Part shown: in pieces, positions 42,367-50,964 of the stretch
Layout: every line of letters starts with the position of its first letter
How positions within the stretch are numbered: the stretch's first letter is position 1
Assembly: GCF_008642295.1 (NCBI RefSeq)
Contig: NZ_CP029190.1
Coordinates: forward strand, 4,819,501-4,883,500
Direction of reading: 5' to 3'
From: Streptomyces venezuelae
Lineage (GTDB): Bacteria > Actinomycetota > Actinomycetes > Streptomycetales > Streptomycetaceae
DNA: 64,000 nt
Notes under the pieces: model-generated
What the model was told of the DNA's origin: nothing
The model's input: the letters and a program-made list of their open reading frames with translations, nothing else
The model's database searches: none
Program-made: the position numbers and the translations under genes

Positions 42367-43380
42367 CTAGAAGTCCTCGTCCAGGTCGACCGTGCCCTCC
42401 ACCGCGACCTGGTAGGCCGAGGGCCGGCGCTCGAAGAAGTTCGTCAGCTCCTGCACGCCCTGGAGCTCCATGAAGGAGAACGGGTTCTGGGAGCCGTACA
42501 CCGGGGCGAAGCCCAGCCGGACCAGGCGCTGGTCGGCCACGCACTCCAGGTACTCGCGCATCGACTCGGTGTTCATGCCCGGCAGGCCGTCACCGCACAG
42601 GTCGCGGCCGAACTGGAGCTCCGCCTCGACGGCCTCCTTGAGCATGTCGGTGACCTGCTCCTGGAGCTTGTCGTCGAAGAGCTCCGGCTCCTCCTTGCGG
42701 ACCGTGTCCACGACCTCGAAGGCGAAGTTCATGTGCATGGTCTCGTCGCGGAACACCCAGTTGGTGCCGGTGGCCAGGCCGTGCAGCAGACCGCGCGACC
42801 GGAACCAGTACACGTACGCGAAGGCGCCGTAGAAGAACAGGCCCTCGATGCACGCCGCGAAGCAGATCAGGTTCAGCAGGAAGCGGCGCCGGTCGGCGGC
42901 CGTCTCCAGCTGGTCGATCTTCTCGACCGAGTCCATCCACTTGAAGCAGAACTGCGCCTTCTCGCGGATGGAGGGGATGTTCTCCACCGCGTCGAAGGCA
43001 GCCGCGCGGTCCTCCGGGTCGGGCAGGTAGGTGTCCAGCAGCGTCAGATAGAACTGGACGTGCACGGCCTCCTCGAACAGCTGGCGCGACAGGTACAGGC
43101 GCGCCTCCGGGGAGTTGATGTGCTTGTACAGCGTCAGCACCAGGTTGTTCGCGACGATCGAGTCGCCCGTCGCGAAGAACGCCACCAGGCGGCCGATCAT
43201 GTGCTGCTCGGCCGGGGTCAGCTTGGCGAGGTCGGCGACGTCGGAGTGCAGGTCGACCTCCTCCACCGTCCAGGTGTTCTTGATCGCGTCCCGGTAGCGC
43301 TCGTAGAAGTCCGGGTAGCGCATCGGACGGAGGGTCAGTTCGAACCCGGGGTCGAGCAGGTTCTTGTTCTCGGCGGACAT
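42367..43380 (-). CDS. nrdB: Class Ia ribonucleotide reductase beta subunit
   Basis: A 337-residue radical-generating subunit of aerobic ribonucleotide reductase. Di-iron ligands are in EEAVHVQFY (Glu, His and the radical Tyr four residues on), ACIEGLFFYG (Glu) and DETMHMNF (Glu, His). The C-terminal tail (VEGTVDLDEDF) is the usual NrdA-binding peptide. ATG overlaps the nrdA stop (TAATG), so translation is coupled and subunit ratios are likely matched. Confidence 0.95.
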   Translation of the reverse strand: MSAENKNLLDPGFELTLRPMRYPDFYERYRDAIKNTWTVEEVDLHSDVADLAKLTPAEQHMIGRLVAFFATGDSIVANNLVLTLYKHINSPEARLYLSRQLFEEAVHVQFYLTLLDTYLPDPEDRAAAFDAVENIPSIREKAQFCFKWMDSVEKIDQLETAADRRRFLLNLICFAACIEGLFFYGAFAYVYWFRSRGLLHGLATGTNWVFRDETMHMNFAFEVVDTVRKEEPELFDDKLQEQVTDMLKEAVEAELQFGRDLCGDGLPGMNTESMREYLECVADQRLVRLGFAPVYGSQNPFSFMELQGVQELTNFFERRPSAYQVAVEGTVDLDEDF

Positions 43381-45779
43381 TACTGGCAGGCCTCGCAGGA
43401 CTCGGGGTTCTCAAGGGAGCAGGCCAGCGCCTCGGCGTCGACGGCCTGCGGGAGCGGTGTGGCGGTGGCCGGGACGGTGGCCGTGCCGGATGCGGCGCGG
43501 GCGATCTTCGTCGCCGGGCGGGACCGCAGGTAGTAGGTGGTCTTCAGACCCTGCTTCCAGGCGTACGCGTACATCGAGCTGAGCTTGCCGATGGTGGGCG
43601 TCTCCATGAACAGGTTCAGCGACTGGCTCTGGTCCAGGTACGGAGTACGGGCCGCCGCCATGTCGATCAGACCGCGCTGCGGGATCTCCCAGGCGGTCCG
43701 GTACAGCTCGCGGACCTCGGCGGGGATCCAGCCGAAGCCCTGCACCGAGCCGGAGGAGTCGCGCAGCGCCTCACGGGTCTGCGCGTCCCACACGCCGAGC
43801 TTCTTCAGCTCCTCCACCAGGTAGCCGTTGACCTGGAGGAACTCACCGCTGAGGGTCTCGCGCTTGAAGAGGTTGGAGACCTGCGGCTCGATGCACTCGT
43901 ACACGCCGGCGATCGAGGCGATGGTTGCCGTCGGGGCGATGGCGAGCAGCAGCGAGTTGCGCATGCCGCTCTTCGCGATCCGGGCGCGCAGCGCGTCCCA
44001 GCGCTCCGGCCAGTGCCGCTGCACGTCGTAGTGGTCGGGGTGCAGCACGCCCTGGGCGGTACGGGTCTCGGCCCAGGCCGGCAGCGGGCCGTTGCGCTCG
44101 GCCAGGTCGGCGGAGGCCTCGTACGCGGCCAGCATGATCCGCTCGGCGATCCGGGTGGACAGCGCCTGCGCCTCGGCGGAGTCGAAGGGCAGCCGGAGCT
44201 TGAAGAACACGTCCTGCAGGCCCATCGCGCCCAGGCCCACCGGACGCCACTTGGCGTTGGAGCGGCCGGCCTGCTCGGTCGGGTAGAAGTTGATGTCCAC
44301 GACCCGGTCGAGGAAGGTCACGGCGGTGCGGACGGTCTCGTCCAGCCGCTCCCAGTCCATCTCACCGGTCTCGGCCAGCACGAACGCGCCGAGGTTGACC
44401 GAGCCCAGGTTGCAGACCGCGGTCTCGTCGTCGTTGGTGACCTCGATGATCTCGGTGCACAGGTTGGAGGAGTGGACCACGGTGCCGGGCAGCGCGGTCT
44501 GGTTCGCGGTCCGGTTGGAGGCGTCCTTGAAGGTCATCCAGCCCTGGCCGGTCTGCGCGAGGGTGCGCATCATGCGGCCGTACAGCTCGCGGGCCGGCAT
44601 GGTCTTCTTGGCCAGGCCCGCCGCCTCGGCCTTGGTGTACGCGGCGTCGAACTCGGCGCCGTACAGGTCCACCAGCTCGGGCACGTCGGCCGGGGAGAAC
44701 AGCGACCAGTCGGCGTCGGCGTTGACCCGGCGCATGAACTCGTCCGGGATCCAGTGGGCCAGGTTCAGGTTGTGGGTACGCCGGGCGTCCTCACCGGTGT
44801 TGTCGCGGAGCTCCAGGAACTCCTCGATGTCCGCGTGCCAGGTCTCCAGGTAGACGGCGGCGGCGCCCTTGCGACGGCCGCCCTGGTTCACGGCGGCGAC
44901 GGAGGCGTCGAGGGTCTTCAGGAACGGCACGATGCCGTTGGAGTGCCCGTTGGTGCCGCGGATCAGCGAACCGCGGGCCCGGATCCGGGAGTACGACAGG
45001 CCGATGCCGCCCGCGTGCTTGGAGAGCCGGGCGACCTGGTGGTAGCGGTCGTAGATCGAGTCGAGCTCGTCCAGCGGGGAGTCCAGCAGGTAGCAGGAGG
45101 ACATCTGCGGGTGCCGGGTGCCGGAGTTGAAGAGGGTGGGGGAGGAGGGCAGGTAGTCCAGCCGGCTCATCAGCCGGTAGAGCGAGGCGACCTCCTCCAG
45201 GGCCTCGATGGTCTCGTTCTCGGCCAGACCGCAGGCCACGCGCAGCATGAAGTGCTGCGGGGTCTCGATCACCTGACGGGTGATCGGGTGGCGCAGCAGG
45301 TAGCGGCTGTGCAGGGTGCGCAGGCCGAAGAAGCCGAACCGGTCGTCGGCGCCCTCGGCGAGGGAGTGCTCCACCAGCGCGTCGAGCCGGGTGGCGTGGG
45401 TCTCGACGAAGGCGGCGGTGCGGTCGGCGATGAGCCCCTCGCGGTGGCCGACGGCGACGGACTCGGCGAAGGAGGTCGCGCCCTGCCCGGCGGCTTCCTC
45501 CGCGATGGCCAGCGTGAGGAGGCGGGCGGCGAGCCGGGAGTACGCCGGGTCCTCGGAGATCAGCCCCGCAGCCGCCTCGGTGGCCAGCCCGCGCAGCTCG
45601 GCCTCGTCCGCGGCCGAGCTCCGGCCGCGCAGGGCGGCGGCGGCGACCCGGCCGGGGTCGGTGTCGGGCAGGTCGGCCGTCAGCTCCGTGAGGGTGCGCA
45701 GCAGCGCGGCACCAGGGCCCCCGGGCGCAGTCTCGGGCAGGTCGGACTCGGCTCGCGGTGCGGCAGGCGCGATGGTCAC
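43380..45779 (-). CDS. nrdA: Class Ia ribonucleotide reductase alpha subunit
   Basis: A 799-residue catalytic subunit that reduces ribonucleoside diphosphates. FNSGTRHPQMSSCYLLDSP, NQGGRRKGAAAVYLETWH and SNLCTEIIEVTNDDETAVCNLGSVN (active-site Cys, Asn and Glu region) are the core motifs, and the C-terminal CEACQ holds the thiol pair that regenerates the active site. Start GTG 45779 is nine bases after GGGAGAG. Upstream lies a cobalamin riboswitch, so the B12-independent enzyme is expected to be switched off when B12 allows the class II enzyme (NrdJ) to work. Confidence 0.95.
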   Translation of the reverse strand: MTIAPAAPRAESDLPETAPGGPGAALLRTLTELTADLPDTDPGRVAAAALRGRSSAADEAELRGLATEAAAGLISEDPAYSRLAARLLTLAIAEEAAGQGATSFAESVAVGHREGLIADRTAAFVETHATRLDALVEHSLAEGADDRFGFFGLRTLHSRYLLRHPITRQVIETPQHFMLRVACGLAENETIEALEEVASLYRLMSRLDYLPSSPTLFNSGTRHPQMSSCYLLDSPLDELDSIYDRYHQVARLSKHAGGIGLSYSRIRARGSLIRGTNGHSNGIVPFLKTLDASVAAVNQGGRRKGAAAVYLETWHADIEEFLELRDNTGEDARRTHNLNLAHWIPDEFMRRVNADADWSLFSPADVPELVDLYGAEFDAAYTKAEAAGLAKKTMPARELYGRMMRTLAQTGQGWMTFKDASNRTANQTALPGTVVHSSNLCTEIIEVTNDDETAVCNLGSVNLGAFVLAETGEMDWERLDETVRTAVTFLDRVVDINFYPTEQAGRSNAKWRPVGLGAMGLQDVFFKLRLPFDSAEAQALSTRIAERIMLAAYEASADLAERNGPLPAWAETRTAQGVLHPDHYDVQRHWPERWDALRARIAKSGMRNSLLLAIAPTATIASIAGVYECIEPQVSNLFKRETLSGEFLQVNGYLVEELKKLGVWDAQTREALRDSSGSVQGFGWIPAEVRELYRTAWEIPQRGLIDMAAARTPYLDQSQSLNLFMETPTIGKLSSMYAYAWKQGLKTTYYLRSRPATKIARAASGTATVPATATPLPQAVDAEALACSLENPESCEACQ

Positions 45780-45934
45780 GGGGGAGCTCTCCCTCACTCG
45801 GCTCCGGTCGCCTGCGGCGGCGGGGCGTGAGGCAGCGCATGCGGGCGCGACGAGATCGTGCTCATCGCCGCATGGCATCCACCGGCCCAACCGCGAGGCC
45901 CGGACGATTCGGCACCCGACCGGTCGGTCTGGGC

Positions 45935-46047
45935 GCACCGTCGGCAGGTGCTCGGACTTGCGCGCCCCTTCCGGCCTGGCGAAAGGTGCACTTCATACCG
46001 TTGCGGGACAGTTCCGGATTCGCACCGGATTCCCCTGCGGCGACAGC
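45935..46047 (-). promoter_or_regulatory. Cobalamin (B12) riboswitch upstream of nrdAB
   Basis: On the minus strand the segment reads GGGGAATCCGGTGCGAATCC then GGAACTGTCCCGCAACGGTA, followed by AAGTCCGAGCACCTGCCGACGG. These are the conserved 5' part, the CCCGCAACGGTA core and the 3' CCTGCC box of the B12 aptamer. The aptamer spans about 45935-46047 and is followed by about 155 nt of expression platform before the nrdA start. Control of class Ia nrd genes by B12 riboswitches is established in S. coelicolor. Confidence 0.93.
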
Positions 46048-46054
46048 AGGGATG

Positions 46055-46102
46055 AGCATACATGTGGGGGGCCGTTGATGCGTGACCCCCCACATGTTGT
46101 GT
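46055..46102 (-). promoter_or_regulatory. nrdAB promoter with two candidate NrdR boxes
   Basis: Two 16 bp segments (46087-46102, minus strand ACACAACATGTGGGGG, and 46055-46070) share ACATGT at centres exactly 32 bp apart, the usual NrdR pair spacing. The upstream box matches the NrdR consensus acaCwAtATaTwGtgt at 11 of 16 positions; the second is weaker and overlaps a TATGCT -10 (46060-46055). Transcription would start just before the riboswitch. Confidence 0.5.
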
Positions 46103-46120
46103 CCGTGTCGGTCGGCGTGG

Positions 46121-46636
46121 TTACTGTCCCGGCGCGTTCAGTTCCAGTGCGTAGGTGAGCAGCGGCACGGTGGGCAGCGGGGCCCAGTCCCGTTCGGGGG
46201 TCCGTATGAAGCCCAGCCGCTCGTAGATCCGGTGCGCCGCGGGGCTCCCCGGCTGGGTGGAGAGCACCAGCCGCCGCACCCCTTCCAGGGCTCGGGCCCG
46301 CTCGATACAGGCCCGCACCAGGGCCTCGCCGGCGCCCCGGCCGCGGCCCGCCGGGGCGACCGCGAGCATCCGGAATTCGGCCTCTCCCGGCCCCGCGATA
46401 TCGGCCAGCCGGCTGCCGGGCGAGGCGAAGGTCACCCCGCCGAGCAGCCGCCCGCCGAGCTCGGCCACCAGCACCTCCCCGTCGGCGGCCCGCCCCGCGA
46501 CGTCCCGCAGCGCGTTCTCGTAGGCGTTGTCGTCTCCGTTGTCGTCGAGCAGCCCGTCCCCGAGGTAGGCCTGCGCGGTGATGTCACCGAGCTCGGCGTA
46601 GTCGGCGGGGAGCGCCTTCCTGATCACGATGTCCAT
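46121..46636 (-). CDS. GNAT-family N-acetyltransferase
   Basis: A 171-residue acetyltransferase with a central VAPAGRGRGAGEALVRACIERA (acetyl-CoA phosphate loop R/Q-x-x-G-x-G/A) and ERLGFIRTPERDW near the C terminus. The N terminus is MDIVIRKALPADYAELGDIT. The substrate is not predictable. ATG 46636 is chosen; the frame is open for about 88 more codons upstream but would overlap the divergent Uma2-like gene. Confidence 0.8.
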   Translation of the reverse strand: MDIVIRKALPADYAELGDITAQAYLGDGLLDDNGDDNAYENALRDVAGRAADGEVLVAELGGRLLGGVTFASPGSRLADIAGPGEAEFRMLAVAPAGRGRGAGEALVRACIERARALEGVRRLVLSTQPGSPAAHRIYERLGFIRTPERDWAPLPTVPLLTYALELNAPGQ

Positions 46637-46714
46637 GGGGTCGAGTGTGCGCGACGGGTGTCGGTGGGCGGCGCTATCGTCGGAGACAGCACCGTCGAGG
46701 AAGGCGAGCGAGGC

Positions 46715-47299
46715 ATGAGCGTCATGGCCGAACGTCCCCAGATCCTGACCGAAGAGTTCGAAACCCTCGCCCGTATAGCCGCCCGCGAGGTAGAGGGGTT
46801 GAGGCTGGAGTTCATCGACGGAAAGTTGGGGGTCAAGGCGGTGGCGGACTCGGACCACGCGCTGATCATCGAGTGGTTGACCCGGATCTGCATGCAGCAC
46901 CGGCCAGAGTTGTGGCTCTACGGCGAGCAGGGGATCAAGGTCGAGCAGTATCGCCAGGGCCGGGCCAAAACGGACGGGGCGTTGGCACCCAGCGGTTCAA
47001 TCGGCGGGCAGGGCGATTGGGTGGACCCGACCCCGGTCCTGATGGTCGTGGAGGTGACCTCTTACGACTCCGACACCGATGCACGAGACCGCAAGGAGAA
47101 GCCGCGTGCCTACGCCCAGACCGGCATTCCCGTCTATCTCCTGATCGACCGGGACAACGGCCTGGTCGTCGTCCACAGCGAGCCCGACGGCCAGCGGTAC
47201 GAGACCGTGCGCACCGTCCCCTACGGCAGGGACGTCGAGCTGCCTGACCCCGTCGGCTTCTCGTTCTCGACCGAGCCACTCAAGGACTGGGTGCGCTGA
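46715..47299 (+). CDS. Uma2/DUF820-family PD-(D/E)XK protein
   Basis: A 194-residue protein of the Uma2 family, with PD-(D/E)XK nuclease-like core residues: LEFIDGKLG (Glu), KTDGALAP (Asp), VEVTSYDSDTDARDRKEKPR (E-x-x and Lys) and GIPVYLLIDRD. Family members are widespread and often multi-copy in streptomycetes, with unproven function. ATG 46715 is behind GCGAGG; TATCGT upstream is a likely -10. G and C content appears slightly lower than neighbouring genes. It ends at a strong hairpin. Confidence 0.8.
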   Translation: MSVMAERPQILTEEFETLARIAAREVEGLRLEFIDGKLGVKAVADSDHALIIEWLTRICMQHRPELWLYGEQGIKVEQYRQGRAKTDGALAPSGSIGGQGDWVDPTPVLMVVEVTSYDSDTDARDRKEKPRAYAQTGIPVYLLIDRDNGLVVVHSEPDGQRYETVRTVPYGRDVELPDPVGFSFSTEPLKDWVR

Positions 47300-47309
47300 C
47301 CTGCAACCG

Positions 47310-47345
47310 CGCAGGGCCCCGCCGGGGAACCGGCGGGGCCCTGCG
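47310..47345. terminator. Bidirectional terminator between Uma2 and ybdD genes
   Basis: A perfect 16 bp stem (47310-47325 with 47330-47345) has a GGAA tetraloop, between two convergent genes. Confidence 0.85.
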
Positions 47346-47363
47346 TGGGTACGGGTACGGGGC

Positions 47364-47561
47364 TCAGCAGCAGCGGAAGCCCTCGCGGGGGTCCGCCTCG
47401 CGGGCGTCGACCCGGGCCCGCTCGAAGGCGCGGCGGGTCATGACCTCGGCCGCCGGGTCGTGCGTCCGTGCGTGCGCGACATAGCGGTCGTACGCCGCCT
47501 CGCCCGAGAACTCCCGTACGAAGTACCGGACCCGGGCGAACAGCCGCCGCGCGGAGCTCAT
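47364..47561 (-). CDS. ybdD: YbdD/YjiX-family small protein
   Basis: A 65-residue protein of the DUF466/YbdD family (YVREFSGEAAYDRYVAH, PREGFRCC), usually encoded directly after cstA and needed for CstA-type pyruvate or peptide uptake. Its start overlaps the cstA stop by ATGA (start 47561), confirming the operon. The C-terminal CC is typical of the family. Confidence 0.88.
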   Translation of the reverse strand: MSSARRLFARVRYFVREFSGEAAYDRYVAHARTHDPAAEVMTRRAFERARVDAREADPREGFRCC

Positions 47562-49801
47562 CCCACCGGCTCCTTGACCTTGCCGCCGCCCGAGTCCAGG
47601 CCGGCCGCCATGAGCTCCGCCCGCTCCTCGGGCGTCGGGAACATCCCGGCCGGGGCGACGATCTTCGACTCGGACCACGGGACCTCGGACAGCTTCACCG
47701 ACTCCGGCCGGGCGATGGCCTTGAAGCAGGTGCGGGCCGCGTCCGCCAGCACCACCAGGATCAGCAGCGCGAACAGCGCGCACAGCACCCCGTCCACGGT
47801 GGAGTTGAGGACCACCGTGTGCATGTCGTCCATGGACTTGGCGGGCGCCAGCACCTTCCCGGCCTCGATGCCGTCCTGGTACTTGTCGCGCTGGGCGAAG
47901 AAGCCGACCTTGGGGTCCTCGGAGAAGACCTTCTGGTAGCTCGCGGTGAGGGTCACCGCCGCGTCCCACACCAGCGGGACACCCGTCACCCAGGCCCACT
48001 TGAGCCGCCCGGACTTCACCAGCAGGGTGGTGCAGACCGCCAGGGCCACCGCGGCCAGCAGCTGGTTCGCGATGCCGAACAGCGGGAACAGCTGGTTGAT
48101 GCCGCCCAGCGGGTCCTTGACGCCGACCCAGAGGAAGTAGCCCCAGCCGCCGACCACGATGGCACTCGCGAACCACACGCCAGGCTTCCAGCTGACGTTC
48201 CGGAAGGACTTGTGCACATTGCCGAGGGTGTCCTGGAGCATAAACCGGCCCACCCGGGTGCCCGCGTCCACCGTGGTCAGGATGAACAGCGCCTCGAACA
48301 TGATGGCGAAGTGGTACCAGAACGCCTTCATCGAGGAGCCGCCGATCACGGCGGAGAAGATCTCCGACATTCCGAGTGCGAAGGTCGGCGCGCCACCCGT
48401 GCGGGAGAGCAGACTGGCCTCCTCCACGTCCTTGGCGGCCTGGGTCAGCGCCTCCGGGGAGATGGCGAAGCCGAAGTTGGTCACCGCCTGGGAGGCCGAC
48501 TCCACGGTGGTCCCGATGGCCCCGCCGGGGGAGTTGATGGCGAAGTAGAGCCCGGGCTCCAGGATGCAGGCCGTGATCACCGCCATCACGGCGACGAAGG
48601 ACTCGGTCAGCATCGCCCCGTAGCCGATCATCCGGACCTGGGTCTCCTTCTGGATCATCTTCGGGGTGGTGCCCGAGGAGACCAGGGAGTGGAAGCCGGA
48701 CAGGGCGCCGCAGGCGATGGTGATGAAGACGAAGGGGAACATCGAGCCGGCGAAGACCGGGCCGTCGCCGCCCGCGGCGAAGTCGGTGACCGCGGGCATC
48801 TTCAGCGTCGGCATCGCGATGACCACGCCGAGGGCCAGCAGCGCGATGGTGCCCACCTTCATGAAGGTGGAGAGGTAGTCCCGGGGCGCGAGCAGCATCC
48901 AGACCGGCAGGACCGAGGCCAGGAAGCCGTACCCGATCATCCAGAGGACCAGGGTCTCCTTCTCCAGGGTGAAGGTGCCGGCCAGCGAGGACTCGGCGAC
49001 CCAGCCGCCCGCGACGATGGCGAGCAGCAGCAGGGCCACACCGATGACGGAGACCTCGGTGACCCGGCCGGGCCGCAGGACGCGCAGGTAGAAGCCCATG
49101 AAGAGGGCGATCGGGATGGTCATGCCGATGGAGAAGACACCCCACGGCGAGTGCGCCAGCGCATTGACGATGACCAGCGCGAGCACCGCCAGCAGGATGA
49201 TCATGATGGCGAACACGGCGATCAGCGCGGCGGCACCGCCCACCGGGCCGATCTCGTCCCGGGCCATCTGGCCGAGGGAGCGGCCGTCGCGCCGGGTGGA
49301 GAAGAACAGCGTGACCATGTCCTGGACGGCGCCGGCGAAGATCACACCGGCGACGATCCAGATGGTGCCGGGCAGGTAGCCCATCTGTGCGGCGAGCACC
49401 GGGCCGACCAGCGGGCCGGCCCCGGCCACCGCGGCGAAGTGGTGGCCGAACAGCACCCGGCGGTCGGTCGGATGGAAGTCGACACCGTTGTCAAGCCGTT
49501 CGGCGGGGGTGGCCCGGGTCTTGTCGACCTTCAGCACCCGGTTGGCGATGAACCGCGAGTAGAAGCGGTAGCCGATCGCGTACGAGCCCAGCGCGGCGGC
49601 CAGCAGCCAGGCGGCCGAGATCTCCTCACCGCGGGAGAGCGCGAGCACACCCCAGCCGATGGCCCCCACGAGTGCGACGAGCACCCAGATGGCGACCGAC
49701 TGGGGCGTCATGCGGCGTTCGGGGCCGTTCGCCCCGACTGCGCCTGATTCCCCGTCTGTTCCTGTTGTCCCGACTGCTGCTGTTGATGGCGGTTCCGACA
49801 C
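47558..49801 (-). CDS. cstA: Carbon starvation / pyruvate transporter CstA
   Basis: A protein of about 747 residues with some 16 to 18 transmembrane helices. Conserved parts are TPAERLDNGVDFHPTDRRVLFGHHFAAVAGAGPLVGPVLAA near the N terminus and GFHSLVSSGTTPKMI, matching the CstA/BtsT family. E. coli members import peptides or pyruvate. Start GTG 49801 has GAGGGG nine bases upstream; an ATG at 49825 is less likely. It is divergent from nothing: dasR lies upstream on the same strand after about 100 bases. Confidence 0.9.
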   Translation of the reverse strand: MSEPPSTAAVGTTGTDGESGAVGANGPERRMTPQSVAIWVLVALVGAIGWGVLALSRGEEISAAWLLAAALGSYAIGYRFYSRFIANRVLKVDKTRATPAERLDNGVDFHPTDRRVLFGHHFAAVAGAGPLVGPVLAAQMGYLPGTIWIVAGVIFAGAVQDMVTLFFSTRRDGRSLGQMARDEIGPVGGAAALIAVFAIMIILLAVLALVIVNALAHSPWGVFSIGMTIPIALFMGFYLRVLRPGRVTEVSVIGVALLLLAIVAGGWVAESSLAGTFTLEKETLVLWMIGYGFLASVLPVWMLLAPRDYLSTFMKVGTIALLALGVVIAMPTLKMPAVTDFAAGGDGPVFAGSMFPFVFITIACGALSGFHSLVSSGTTPKMIQKETQVRMIGYGAMLTESFVAVMAVITACILEPGLYFAINSPGGAIGTTVESASQAVTNFGFAISPEALTQAAKDVEEASLLSRTGGAPTFALGMSEIFSAVIGGSSMKAFWYHFAIMFEALFILTTVDAGTRVGRFMLQDTLGNVHKSFRNVSWKPGVWFASAIVVGGWGYFLWVGVKDPLGGINQLFPLFGIANQLLAAVALAVCTTLLVKSGRLKWAWVTGVPLVWDAAVTLTASYQKVFSEDPKVGFFAQRDKYQDGIEAGKVLAPAKSMDDMHTVVLNSTVDGVLCALFALLILVVLADAARTCFKAIARPESVKLSEVPWSESKIVAPAGMFPTPEERAELMAAGLDSGGGKVKEPVG

Positions 49802-49907
49802 GGTGTTCGTCCCCTCGTTGATCATCTGCGTGAGCGCAGGAATCTACGGGGACCGTCCCGGTGAACGTAAGCCCCCGTCCGCAATCCGGTCGAGAGTCAA
49901 CTACGAA

Positions 49908-50711
49908 TCAGACAGCGGGGCGCTTGAGTCGGGCAACGAACTTGTATCGATCGCCCCGGTAGACCGAGCGGACCCATTCCACCGGCTCGCCGTCGGCGTC
50001 GTAGGAGTGCCGGGAGAGCATCAGCATCGGCAGGCCGACGTCGGTGCCGAGCAGCCCGGCCTCGCGCGGGGTGGCCAGGGAGGTCTCGATGGTCTCCTCC
50101 GCCTCGGCGAGGTGTACGTCGTAGACCTCGGCCAGGGCGGTGTAGAGCGAGGTGTACTTGACCAGCGAGCGGCGCAGGGCCGGGAAGCGCTTGGCCGAGA
50201 GGTGGGTGGTCTCGATGGCCATCGGCTCGCCGCTGGCCAGCCGCAGCCGCTCGATCCGCAGTACCCGGCCGCCGGTGGCGATCTTGAGCAGCCCGGCCAG
50301 GGTGTCGTCGGCGGTGACATAGCCGATGTCCAGGAGCTGGGAGGTCGGCTCCAGGCCCTGGGCTCGCATGTCCTCCGTGTAGGAGGTGAGTTGGAGCGCC
50401 TGGGAGACCTTCGGCTTGGCGACGAAGGTGCCCTTGCCCTGGATGCGCTCCAGCCGGCCCTCGACCACCAGCTCCTGCAGGGCCTGCCGGACCGTGGTGC
50501 GCGAGGTGTCGAACTCGGCCGCGAGGGTGCGCTCCGGCGGCACCGGCGTGCCGGGTGGCAGCGTCTCGGTCATCTCGAGCAAGTGCCGCTTGAGCCGGTA
50601 GTACTTGGGCACACGGGCGGTGCGAGTGGCTGCCCCTCCGTCCGGCTCCGTGAGCGCCCCTTCGGTGGCCATTGCCGCCCGCCTTCCCGACTCCAGTTTC
50701 GTTGCCGTCAC
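49908..50711 (-). CDS. dasR: GntR-family regulator DasR
   Basis: A 267-residue HutC-type GntR regulator that represses chitin and aminosugar uptake and responds to glucosamine 6-phosphate. The helix-turn-helix is [25 protein letters not shown] (residues about 57-81) and the UTRA ligand domain starts near [13 protein letters not shown]. The sequence from VPKYYRLK onward closely follows the remembered S. coelicolor DasR. Start GTG 50711 is behind GGAGGA. It is divergent from dasA, with DasR operators between. Confidence 0.95.
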   Translation of the reverse strand: MTATKLESGRRAAMATEGALTEPDGGAATRTARVPKYYRLKRHLLEMTETLPPGTPVPPERTLAAEFDTSRTTVRQALQELVVEGRLERIQGKGTFVAKPKVSQALQLTSYTEDMRAQGLEPTSQLLDIGYVTADDTLAGLLKIATGGRVLRIERLRLASGEPMAIETTHLSAKRFPALRRSLVKYTSLYTALAEVYDVHLAEAEETIETSLATPREAGLLGTDVGLPMLMLSRHSYDADGEPVEWVRSVYRGDRYKFVARLKRPAV

Positions 50712-50831
50712 CGGCTCCTCCGTTTTGTGCGGTCACATCGTGACACGTGCCGGAGGGCGGACCCCGCCCCTCCCCCAGGTGTCGGTCCGGTAACGGACCG
50801 AGCACTCGTTTATTAGACCCTTGACACCCCT

Positions 50832-50871
50832 AAAGGTCTAGGCCAAGCTCCCGGTACTGGTCTACACCAAT
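50832..50871 (+). promoter_or_regulatory. DasR operators (dre) in the dasR-dasA gap
   Basis: ACTGGTCTACACCAAT (50856-50871) matches the dre consensus ACTGGTCTAGACCACT at 14 of 16 positions. A second site, AAAGGTCTAGGCCAAG (50832-50847), matches at 11 of 16. They lie 94-133 bases before dasA. Confidence 0.85.
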
Positions 50872-50964
50872 CATTGACCAGATCCCAGCCCCACAGGCAC
50901 GACTTGGCGTATGTCATCGCGGCGGGCAAGGGAAGTGCAAAGCAGCATCCCTGAGGAGGGTGGC

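Noticed and set aside
45862..46095. Short minus-strand peptide across the nrd leader
   Set aside because: It overlaps the conserved cobalamin aptamer, whose structure explains the sequence better.
47468..49747. Plus-strand open frame of about 760 codons opposite cstA
   Set aside because: The translation is Asp/His/Arg-rich repeats mirroring the transmembrane codons of cstA; cstA is strongly supported.
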